Of a stretch of DNA of 64,000 bases, positions 1 to 7,676 are shown one piece after another. The stretch is from Bacteroidales bacterium. GTDB taxonomy: Bacteria; Bacteroidota; Bacteroidia; Bacteroidales; UBA932. The notes under the pieces were generated by a model. That model ran no database searches. It had not been told where the DNA came from and saw nothing but the letters and a program-made list of their open reading frames with translations. Positions within the stretch are counted from its first letter, which is position 1. Each line of letters begins with the position of its first letter. The position numbers and the translations under genes are program-made. Location: the NCBI GenBank assembly GCA_017438975.1, contig JAFRUH010000031.1, positions 45,326 to 109,325 of the forward strand, given 5' to 3'.

Positions 1-644
1 TGTTCGTCAGGACTTCCGACGGGTTCGGCGGCGGTGATTTCGGGGAGCACAATCTATGCGAATGGATCGACCGGACCATCCTCGGGAGCCACTGCGACCA
101 CGCCGTCCTCGCCGCGGACGGAACCTACAGTTTCAAGAAGGCGGGCTATACCTGGCTGCTGAGCAGCCTGAATTTCATCGTCACCGTGATGACGGGCATG
201 TTCGCGGGCGAACTCCTGAAAGAAAAGCGGGGAACGGCCGGCAATAAAGCGGTGATGCTCCTTGCCCTCGGGGCCGCGATGTATGCCGCCGGCAAGCTCT
301 GGGGCCTGCAGATGCCGGTCATCAAGCATATCTGGAGCAGTTCCATGACCCTTGTGACGAGCGGGATCAGTTTTCTTCTGCTCGGGGTCATCTACTGGAT
401 CGTGGACTGCCGGGGCTGGAAGGGACTCGACTGGCTGCTGCCCTTCGGCCTGAATGCGATTTTCATTTATTTCATCGGGTATATCTGCGATTTCCGGTCC
501 ATGACCGACCACCTGGTCCGGGGGCTGGAACAGTACATCGCCGATCCGAACTGGTACGCTCTGCTGCGCCATACGGTCCATGGCCTGCTGGTCTACGGAC
601 TCCTGTACCTGATGATGAAGAAAAAGATTTTCCTGAAAGTATAA
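1..644 (+). CDS. HGSNAT-like membrane acyltransferase (DUF5009 type), 5'-truncated
   Basis: Only the C-terminal ~213 residues are present; the frame is open from base 3 and the start lies outside the window. The remaining protein has several hydrophobic segments (around LLSSLNFIVTV, GNKAVMLLALGAAMYA, LVTSGISFLLLGVIYWI, WLLPFGLNAIFIYFIGYI and a last one before the basic tail KKKIFLKV). The layout and the phrase EWIDRTILGSH resemble bacterial relatives of heparan-alpha-glucosaminide N-acetyltransferase, which move acetyl groups across the inner membrane onto sugars. It sits 10 bp before an exported hydrolase-like gene and probably shares its transcript. The family assignment is by recall of motif layout and is moderate; the acceptor sugar is unknown. 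Confidence 0.6.
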   Translation, partial: FVRTSDGFGGGDFGEHNLCEWIDRTILGSHCDHAVLAADGTYSFKKAGYTWLLSSLNFIVTVMTGMFAGELLKEKRGTAGNKAVMLLALGAAMYAAGKLWGLQMPVIKHIWSSSMTLVTSGISFLLLGVIYWIVDCRGWKGLDWLLPFGLNAIFIYFIGYICDFRSMTDHLVRGLEQYIADPNWYALLRHTVHGLLVYGLLYLMMKKKIFLKV

Positions 645-654
645 TCATAACAAT

Positions 655-1941
655 ATGGACAGAAGAGATTTCATCAAAGCCTCTACCCTGGCGGGAGCCG
701 GACTGCTCATCGACTGGGAAAATGTATTTGCACGCGGTACTTCCGACAAAGCGGTCGGTAATCCCTGGAGCGGCTGGAAAAAGGGACAGTTCCAGGTCCA
801 TTTCATCTACACCGGCGTCGCCGAATCGATGTTCATGATCTTCCCGGATGGGACGACGATGCTCCTCGACTGCGGGGATCATGACGCCATCGGCCGGGGC
901 GAGAAGGCCGTTCCGGTTCTTCCGGATGCAAGCCGGCACGCTGGAGAATGGATCGCCCGGTATGTGCAGCGGGTCAATCCCGCCGGCTCCAAGGTCGACT
1001 ATATGATGCTCTCCCACTATCATTCCGACCACGGCGGGAGCGAGATGTACTATGCCGACAAGGTCATGCGGGGCGGGGAAGAGTATATGCTCAGCGGCTT
1101 TTCCCATGCGGCGGAGTTCCTCTCCTTCGGAAAGGCTTTCGACCGCTGCTGGCCGACCTACGATGACCCGCTTCCGCTTCTCGACGACGGGGCGAAACAG
1201 CTAACCCACATGCGCAAATTCTACGATTACATGCAGAAAGAGCGCGGCATGAAAATCGAGAAGTTCAGGCTCGGGGCATCCGACCAGATCGTGCCTGTAA
1301 GGGGTTCCATTCCCGGTTTCTCTGTCCGGAACATCTGTGCCAACGGCCGTATCGCCTATCCGGACGGACGGATCGTGGACCTCTACGCGGAACGCAAGAA
1401 GGACAACCCGAAAAGGTTCAACGAAAACGGAATGAGTCTCGGCATGATCTTCAGCTACGGACCCTTCCGCTTCTACACAGCCGGCGATTTCTCCGACAAG
1501 TGGAAACTCCCGGATGGATCGACCTATATGATCGAGGATGCCATGGCGGAAGTCTGCGGGGAGGCCGATGTCGCGAAACTGAACCACCACGGCCACTATT
1601 CCATGCCTGCGAAACTGGTGGGAGCCCTTCGGGCACGCGTCTGGGTCAGCTGCGTCTGGGATACACTCCATAATGTGCCCCCGGTGATGGAGACCCTCAC
1701 GGACCGTTCGATCTATCCCGGCGAACGGATCGTCTGCCCAGGCGTCTTCCCTGTACAGCGCCGGACCCAGGACGCCGGCAGTCCCTGGCTGTCAGATGTC
1801 AACAAAGCCTCCTTCGACGGCGGGCACATGGTCCTGACCGTGGAGAAAGGCGGGAAGAAATACTCGATGACCTATATCGGCGCCTCGGACGAGGATATGA
1901 TTGTCCGGAGCGTCATGCACTTCAAGACGAAAGGACGATGA
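655..1941 (+). CDS. Exported metallo-beta-lactamase-fold hydrolase
   Basis: 428 aa. The N-terminus (DRRDFIKAS followed by a hydrophobic stretch) looks like a twin-arginine signal, so the folded metalloprotein is probably exported. The metallo-beta-lactamase metal site is visible as H121-Y-H123-S-D125-H126, preceded by the strand LLDCGD and followed by AKLNHHGHYS, a later histidine motif as in ComEC/Rec2-like members. The substrate is not evident. The stop overlaps the start of the next gene (ATGA), implying translational coupling with the FAD/FGE lipoprotein, so both may act on the same extracytoplasmic substrate (inference). Confidence 0.8.
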   Translation: MDRRDFIKASTLAGAGLLIDWENVFARGTSDKAVGNPWSGWKKGQFQVHFIYTGVAESMFMIFPDGTTMLLDCGDHDAIGRGEKAVPVLPDASRHAGEWIARYVQRVNPAGSKVDYMMLSHYHSDHGGSEMYYADKVMRGGEEYMLSGFSHAAEFLSFGKAFDRCWPTYDDPLPLLDDGAKQLTHMRKFYDYMQKERGMKIEKFRLGASDQIVPVRGSIPGFSVRNICANGRIAYPDGRIVDLYAERKKDNPKRFNENGMSLGMIFSYGPFRFYTAGDFSDKWKLPDGSTYMIEDAMAEVCGEADVAKLNHHGHYSMPAKLVGALRARVWVSCVWDTLHNVPPVMETLTDRSIYPGERIVCPGVFPVQRRTQDAGSPWLSDVNKASFDGGHMVLTVEKGGKKYSMTYIGASDEDMIVRSVMHFKTKGR

Positions 1942-4526
1942 AACGCATCTCGGACCTTCTCCTCGGGGCGCTTCTGCTGCTTTCCTCCTGCTCGGGCGGG
2001 CGGAATGCCGTCCTCATAGAGGCGGAGCGGTTTGACAGTTACGGCGGGTGGTCGCTCGATCAGCAGTTCATCGAGCAGACCGGTTCGGCCTATCTGCTCG
2101 CGCACGGTGCCGGCGTTCCGGTCGCCCCGGCGCGGACGACGGTCAGCCTGCCCCGGGAGGGGACCTGGCAGGTCTATGTGCGGACATATAACTGGACCGC
2201 GCCTTTCGCCGGGGGCGAAGGACCGGGCCGGTTCCGTCTCCGGGTAGCCGGTACCGGACTCGATCCCGTCGGCTTTACAGGAAGCGGATGGGAGTGGCAG
2301 CGGGCGGGGGAGGTAATCCTTCCGGCCGGTCCGGCGGAACTCGCACTTGAAGACCTGACCGGCTTCGAAGGCCGCTGCGACGCCGTTTTACTGACCCGGA
2401 AGCCTTTGAAATCCTCCAGACTCAAGGAGATCCGCCCGGTTTCCGTCCCGGATTCCAAGGTGGAGGATGCCGGTATTTTCGATTTCGTTGTTATCGGAGC
2501 CGGTTATTCCGGAATCTGCGCTGCGGTCGCTGCCGCCCGGCAGGGGCTCAAGGTTGCCCTGGTCCAGGACCGTGCCGTTCTCGGAGGAAACAATTCCAGC
2601 GAAATCCGGGTGCAGCTCGGCGGTTCGATGGACTGCCAGCCCTATCCCAATCTCGGTAACCTCCTCAAGGAGTTTGCTCCGATTCGGAAGGGGAATGCGA
2701 TGCCCCCGTCCTACTACGGGGACGATGCGAAGATGAAGATCGTCGTGGATGAACCGAATATCTCGCTCTTTACCCTGACCAAGGTCCTGGAGGTCGAAAA
2801 GCGGGGATCCCGTATCCGTTCGGTCATCGGACGGAATGTCGTGACGGGGGAGCGCCTCCGTCTCCGGGCGCCGCTCTTTGCGGATTGCACCGGTGACGGA
2901 ACCGTCGGCGTTCTCGCCGGGGCCCAGTACCGGGTCGGGCGGGAAGCCCGGAGCGAGTTCGGAGAAGAATCAGCACCGGAAACGGCTGATAACATGGTCC
3001 TTGGCGCCTCATTGCAGTGGAGTTCGAAAAAGGATGCCGCTCCTTCCGCTTTCCCGGAATTCTCCTACGGCATCGACCTGACCGAGGAAAGCTACCAGAA
3101 GATGACGAAGGGTTCATGGACTTGGGAGACCGGTATGTTCCAGGACCAGATCCGCGAGGCTGAACAGATTCGGGACTACGGCATGCTGGCGATCTATGCG
3201 AACTGGTCTTATCTCAAGAACAGGGCCTCCTGCCGCGATGAGTTTGTCGACCGCTCCCTGGACTGGGTCTCTTTCAACAGCGGAAAACGTGAATCCCGGC
3301 GTCTCGTAGGCGATTATATCCTGACCGGGAACGATATCCTCCGCAATGTCCAGTTCCCTGATGCCACCGCTTCGACCTCCTGGTCGATCGATATCCATTA
3401 TCCGGAGCCGGAGAACCACGGTTTCTTCCCGGGACGCGAGTTCAAGAGCGTCTGCGACCAGGAGGAGACGCCCGTATCCCCGATCCCGTACCGCTGTTTC
3501 TACTCCCGGAATGTGGAGAATCTGTTCATGGCGGGCCGTGATATCAGCGTTTCGCACGTTGCCCTGGCCTCGGTCCGGGTCATGCGTACCTGTGCCATGA
3601 TGGGGGAGGTCGTCGGTCTCGCCGCCAAGGTCTGCAAGGACCATCGATGCGATCCCCGTGGGGTATATCCTGCTCATTTCGAGGAACTTCAGGCCTTGAT
3701 GGAACGCGGCGCAGGCGATCCTGCCGCCGAAAATCTGCAACTGACCAATATCGGCCGCAATGCCCACCATTTCTTCGAGAAGCCGCTGACGGTCGTCGAG
3801 ACTCCGGTCCATGCCGTCCCGCCCGCGCTGAAAATCCGGGTGGGCAGGGAAGTTCTGGAAATGGTTGAGGTTGAGGGCGGTACCTTCCGGATGGGAGCCG
3901 ACGGCCGGGCGGAATTCACACACCGGGATGAACTTCCCGCCCATGAAGTGACGCTTTCGGATTACTGCATCGGACGGTACGAGGTAACCAACCGCCTTTG
4001 GATGTATGTCATGGGTCCGGAATCCCGCGTCAGCGTCCCGAAGGAGGAGGAACTCCTGCCGGTCCAGCGGCGGACCCGTTCGGAAATCGCCCTTTTCTGT
4101 GCGAAACTGAAAAAGCAGACCGGCAGCGATTTCCGTCTTCCGACTGAAGCGGAATGGGAATATGCCGCCCGGGGCGGATGCCGCTCAAAAGGCTATCTGT
4201 ACAGCGGCAGCGACAACTGGGCCGATGTTGCCTGGATCAACCGGACTTCCGGCGGCGTGATGCACCCGGTCGGGACGAAACTTCCCAATGAACTGGGAAT
4301 CTATGACATGAGCGGCAATGCCTGGGAACTCTGCGAGGACCGGTACGGTCCCTATTCCGGAGAACCGGAGACGGATCCGCACGGACCGGCGACAGGCGCA
4401 TACCGGGTCGTCCGCGGCGGGGGGATCTTCGGCGGAACGAACAGTTGCCGGGTGACCTACAGAAGTTTTGACGCCCCCGAGAGCAATCTGGTCATCAACG
4501 GTTTCCGTCTTGTGATGATTCCTTAG
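1938..4526 (+). CDS. Lipoprotein fusing FAD-dependent oxidoreductase and FGE-like (SUMF1) domain
   Basis: 862 aa. A lipobox (LLSSC, Cys18) predicts a lipoprotein. Residues ~25-155 look like a beta-sandwich, possibly carbohydrate binding. A Rossmann dinucleotide site G187-A-G189-Y-S-G192 begins an FAD_oxidored-type domain (LGGNNSSEIRVQLGG follows). From about residue 640 a formylglycine-generating-enzyme-like fold starts (VEGGTFRMG) with the hallmark LPTEAEWEYAARGG, MSGNAWELCED and GFRL motifs. The sequence near the usual copper-binding cysteine pair of aerobic FGE has one Cys (NSCRVTYRS) and lacks the second, so genuine sulfatase activation is doubtful. No sulfatase is encoded nearby. Overlaps the upstream gene by 4 nt and the convergent symporter gene by 32 nt. 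Confidence 0.82.
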   Translation: MKRISDLLLGALLLLSSCSGGRNAVLIEAERFDSYGGWSLDQQFIEQTGSAYLLAHGAGVPVAPARTTVSLPREGTWQVYVRTYNWTAPFAGGEGPGRFRLRVAGTGLDPVGFTGSGWEWQRAGEVILPAGPAELALEDLTGFEGRCDAVLLTRKPLKSSRLKEIRPVSVPDSKVEDAGIFDFVVIGAGYSGICAAVAAARQGLKVALVQDRAVLGGNNSSEIRVQLGGSMDCQPYPNLGNLLKEFAPIRKGNAMPPSYYGDDAKMKIVVDEPNISLFTLTKVLEVEKRGSRIRSVIGRNVVTGERLRLRAPLFADCTGDGTVGVLAGAQYRVGREARSEFGEESAPETADNMVLGASLQWSSKKDAAPSAFPEFSYGIDLTEESYQKMTKGSWTWETGMFQDQIREAEQIRDYGMLAIYANWSYLKNRASCRDEFVDRSLDWVSFNSGKRESRRLVGDYILTGNDILRNVQFPDATASTSWSIDIHYPEPENHGFFPGREFKSVCDQEETPVSPIPYRCFYSRNVENLFMAGRDISVSHVALASVRVMRTCAMMGEVVGLAAKVCKDHRCDPRGVYPAHFEELQALMERGAGDPAAENLQLTNIGRNAHHFFEKPLTVVETPVHAVPPALKIRVGREVLEMVEVEGGTFRMGADGRAEFTHRDELPAHEVTLSDYCIGRYEVTNRLWMYVMGPESRVSVPKEEELLPVQRRTRSEIALFCAKLKKQTGSDFRLPTEAEWEYAARGGCRSKGYLYSGSDNWADVAWINRTSGGVMHPVGTKLPNELGIYDMSGNAWELCEDRYGPYSGEPETDPHGPATGAYRVVRGGGIFGGTNSCRVTYRSFDAPESNLVINGFRLVMIP

Positions 4527-5907
4527 TTTCGTAGTCCCTGAGCGCGGCGATGGCCTTCGGGGCGAGGATGATGATCGCGATGACGTTGACCCAGGCCATG
4601 ATCCCGATTCCGATATCCCCGAGGGTCCATACGAGGTTCGCCTCCTTGACCGCTCCGAAAAGGACCGCGGCGAGAAGGGCGGCCTGCAGGATCCGGATCA
4701 GGATCTTTTCCAGCTTGGACGAGCCCTTGCCGCCGAGTTCGCATAGGTACATCACACTCGATTCCGAGTAGAAATAGTATGCCATGACGGTCGTGAAGAC
4801 GAAGAACGCCAGGGCGATGCTTACGAAGGCGCTTCCGAATCCTCCGATGACCGAATCCACGGCAGCCTGCGTGTATCCGACATAGTTCGCGCCAAGTTCC
4901 GGCGCATTCGCGACGAGCATCTCTCCCGTCTTGGCGTCGAGGATGTTGAAGGTGCCGGCGGAGAGGATCATCAGCGCCGTCGCAGTACAGACAAGCAGCG
5001 TGTCCACATAGACCGAGAAGGCCTGGACCAGTCCCTGTTCGGCCGGATGTCGGACATCTGCCGAGGCCGAAGGGATGGCCCCGGTTCCCTGTCCCGCCTC
5101 GTTGGAGAAGAGTCCCCGTTTCACGCCCATCATGATCGTCGTTCCGAGGATGCCTCCGCAGAGGGGATTGACACCGAAGGCGTTGTCCACAATCATTTTG
5201 AGCAGTCCCGGAATCGCCCGCCAGTTCATGGCGAGGATGACCAGCGAGATGATGACATAGATCACGGCCATCAGCGGGGTGATGTACGAGGCGGCTTTCG
5301 CGATGCGGTTGATACCGCCGATGATGACAAGACCCATCAGGAACGCCAGGAAGATGCCCGATATCAACGGATTGATTCCGAAGGAGTTCAGGGCCGCGGT
5401 CGACATGCCGTTCGCCTGGACCGTCGGGAGCATCAGCCCGCAGCCGATGATCGTAAATGCGGCGTAGAGAATGGCGAGAGGGCGGGAATGGAGGCCTTTT
5501 TCAATGTAACAGGCCGGGCCGCCCCGGAATCCGGAGGAATGGGAGAACTTGAACAACTGCGCCATCGTCGACTCGACGAAAGCGGTCGAGGCTCCGAAGA
5601 AGGAGGTGATCCACATCCAGAAGACCGCCCCCGGCCCGCCGATGGCGATAGCCGTGGCGACGCCGACGATATTCCCGGTCCCGACCCGTCCGGACAGGGC
5701 GATGCAGAAAGCCTCGAAGGAAGAAACGCCTTTCTTTTCGGCGTTTTTGTCGCGTTTCCGGAAGAGAAGGCGGGCCATCAGACCGATCCTCCGGAGCTGC
5801 ACGAAGCGGGTCCGGACCGTGAAATAGATCCCTGCACCGACCAGGAGCACGACCAGCGCCGGGCTCCACACGATGCCGTTGATGCCGTTGACGATCTTCT
5901 CGAACAT
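4495..5907 (-). CDS. Sodium:alanine symporter (AGCS family)
   Basis: 470 aa polytopic inner-membrane protein. It starts like AGCS carriers (NGIVWSPALVVLLVGAGIYFTVRTRFVQLR) and contains the family blocks SGRVGTGNIVGVATAIAIGG and SNEAGQGTGAIPSASA, with around ten hydrophobic segments. It should import alanine or glycine with sodium. The start codon lies 2 bp downstream of the phosphoglucomutase stop, so both are probably one transcript. Its 3' end overlaps the convergent FAD/FGE gene by 32 nt. Confidence 0.93.
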   Translation of the reverse strand: MFEKIVNGINGIVWSPALVVLLVGAGIYFTVRTRFVQLRRIGLMARLLFRKRDKNAEKKGVSSFEAFCIALSGRVGTGNIVGVATAIAIGGPGAVFWMWITSFFGASTAFVESTMAQLFKFSHSSGFRGGPACYIEKGLHSRPLAILYAAFTIIGCGLMLPTVQANGMSTAALNSFGINPLISGIFLAFLMGLVIIGGINRIAKAASYITPLMAVIYVIISLVILAMNWRAIPGLLKMIVDNAFGVNPLCGGILGTTIMMGVKRGLFSNEAGQGTGAIPSASADVRHPAEQGLVQAFSVYVDTLLVCTATALMILSAGTFNILDAKTGEMLVANAPELGANYVGYTQAAVDSVIGGFGSAFVSIALAFFVFTTVMAYYFYSESSVMYLCELGGKGSSKLEKILIRILQAALLAAVLFGAVKEANLVWTLGDIGIGIMAWVNVIAIIILAPKAIAALRDYETKESSQDGNR

Positions 5908-5909
5908 AT

Positions 5910-7568
5910 TTATCCGACAAACTGCTTCTTGAGAAGTTCGATCTTTTCAGGAGCGTCGGAGCCATGGGCGCCGAAATAGAACTTGATCTTCGGTTCGGTG
6001 CCGGACGGCCGGACGGAAACTACGTCCCCGTCTTCGTTGAAGAACTGCAGGACATTGGACTTCGGAAGCCCGGTCTTTTCAGGCTCGAGATAGTCGATGA
6101 CCTTGACAACCTTGCGGCCTGCGATTTCCGCCGGCGGGGTCGTGCGGTAATCGGTCATGATCCGGGCGATCTCTTCGGCGCCGGTCTTGCCCTTCCGGAC
6201 GATATAGACCATCTTCTCGAGGTAGAGGCCGTACTCCTTGTAGATCTTCTGCAGCAGCTGGTACAGGGTCATTCCCTGTTCCGCGGCCCAGGCGGCACAC
6301 TCTGCGACCATCGCGCAGGAAACCTGGGCGCACTTGTCACGGACGAACTGGCCGATGTTGAAGCCATAGCTTTCCTCGCCTCCGCAGATGAATTCGCCGT
6401 CGTTTTCATGGGCCTTGACGACCTCGGCGATGTACTTGAATCCCGTGAGGACATTGTAGCATCTGACTCCGAAGGATTCGCAGATCGCGGCGATCAGTTC
6501 GGTGGTGACGATCGTCTTGACGCAGTATTTGGTTGCGTCGAGTTTTCCGAGCTCTTTCCAACGTGTCAGGATGTAGTAGGTCAGCATCGAGGCGGTCTGG
6601 TTCCCGTTGAACTGGACCATTTTCCCTTCGTCGTTCCGGACGGCGATGCCGAGACGGTCCGCATCCGGGTCCGTGGCCATCACGATATCCGCGCCGGTTT
6701 CGTCGGCTTTTTCAAGGGCCATCTTCATCGCCGCTGGCTCCTCCGGGTTGGGGGAGACGACGGTCGGGAAGTCTCCGTCGCTGATGTCCTGGTCGGGAAC
6801 ATGGATGACATTCTTGAAGCCGAGCCTGCGCAGGGCTTCGGGAACGAGACGGACGCCGCAGCCGTGGAGCGGAGTATAGACGATCTTGATGTCGGGATGC
6901 TTCGCGACGGCTTCGGGGGTCAGCATCAGGGAGAGGATGTCCCGGAGGTACATCTCGTCCATCTCCTTGCCCATCAGTTCGATTCCGCCGATCTCATCGC
7001 CTTCCTCGAAACGGACCTCGGACGGATCGCTGATTTTTCCGACTTCGGCGACGATATCCTTGTCGACGGGCGCCGTGATCTGTCCTCCGTCGCTCCAGAA
7101 GACCTTGTACCCGTTGTATTCCTTGGGGTTGTGGCTCGCCGTGATCATGATGCCGGCGGTCGCTCCCTTGGCCCGGATGCTGTAGCTGAGTTCCGGGGTC
7201 GGCCGGATGTTGTCGAACAGGTAGACGTGGATGCCGTTGTTGGATAGGACTTCGGCGGAGATCTTCGCGAAGAGCTTGCTGTTGTTCCGGCTGTCATAGG
7301 AGATGCAGACGCTCCGGGGGCCTTCGACATGGTCCTTGATGTAGTTCGCAAGGCCCTGGGTCGCCATTCCGACCGTGTATTTGTTCATCCGGTTGGTCCC
7401 TACGCCCATGATTCCCCGGAGTCCTCCGGTACCGAATTCGAGATTGCGGTAGAACGCATCCTCGAACGCGGCGGGATCATTGTTCCTCAGTGCGATGACC
7501 TGGCACTTGGTTTCGGGGTCGAAATTCCCTTCGATCCACCCCTTTGCAACTTCCTGATAATCTTTCAT
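5910..7568 (-). CDS. Phosphoglucomutase/phosphomannomutase (phospho-sugar mutase)
   Basis: 552 aa from the ATG at 7568 (MKDYQEVAKGWIEG); the frame is open further upstream but that extension has no homologous look and lies before a typical start. Alpha-D-phosphohexomutase signatures are clear: the phosphoserine loop TASHNPKEYNGYKVF near residue 140, the metal loop DPDADR near residue 300, the sugar-binding GGEESYGF and the C-terminal phosphate-binding RPSGTEPKIKFYF. Length fits the PgcA/PGM2-like branch, which interconverts glucose-1- and glucose-6-phosphate. First gene of a two-gene unit with the AGCS symporter; a weak -7-like box (TATCTTCG, minus strand) lies at 7600-7607. Confidence 0.92.
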   Translation of the reverse strand: MKDYQEVAKGWIEGNFDPETKCQVIALRNNDPAAFEDAFYRNLEFGTGGLRGIMGVGTNRMNKYTVGMATQGLANYIKDHVEGPRSVCISYDSRNNSKLFAKISAEVLSNNGIHVYLFDNIRPTPELSYSIRAKGATAGIMITASHNPKEYNGYKVFWSDGGQITAPVDKDIVAEVGKISDPSEVRFEEGDEIGGIELMGKEMDEMYLRDILSLMLTPEAVAKHPDIKIVYTPLHGCGVRLVPEALRRLGFKNVIHVPDQDISDGDFPTVVSPNPEEPAAMKMALEKADETGADIVMATDPDADRLGIAVRNDEGKMVQFNGNQTASMLTYYILTRWKELGKLDATKYCVKTIVTTELIAAICESFGVRCYNVLTGFKYIAEVVKAHENDGEFICGGEESYGFNIGQFVRDKCAQVSCAMVAECAAWAAEQGMTLYQLLQKIYKEYGLYLEKMVYIVRKGKTGAEEIARIMTDYRTTPPAEIAGRKVVKVIDYLEPEKTGLPKSNVLQFFNEDGDVVSVRPSGTEPKIKFYFGAHGSDAPEKIELLKKQFVG

Positions 7569-7664
7569 ATTGGTTAGTATTATTAGTCGTTCGATTTTAC
7601 GAAGATACAACTTTCCTGTGAAAAATGAAAATGAAACAACTGTCTCATCCTCAAGAAAAATGCG

Positions 7665-7672
7665 TACTTTTG
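7665..7672 (+). promoter_or_regulatory. -7 box TACTTTTG, immediately before the methyltransferase ATG
   Basis: Exact match to TAnnTTTG. It ends four bases before the ATG at 7677, so the expected transcript start coincides with or nearly touches the start codon. No clear TTTG -33 box at the usual spacing. Confidence 0.55.
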
Positions 7673-7676
7673 TACT

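Noticed and set aside
3860-4526. Functional formylglycine-generating enzyme activating sulfatases
   Set aside because: The second copper-site cysteine is missing and no sulfatase lies nearby, so only a fold assignment is given.
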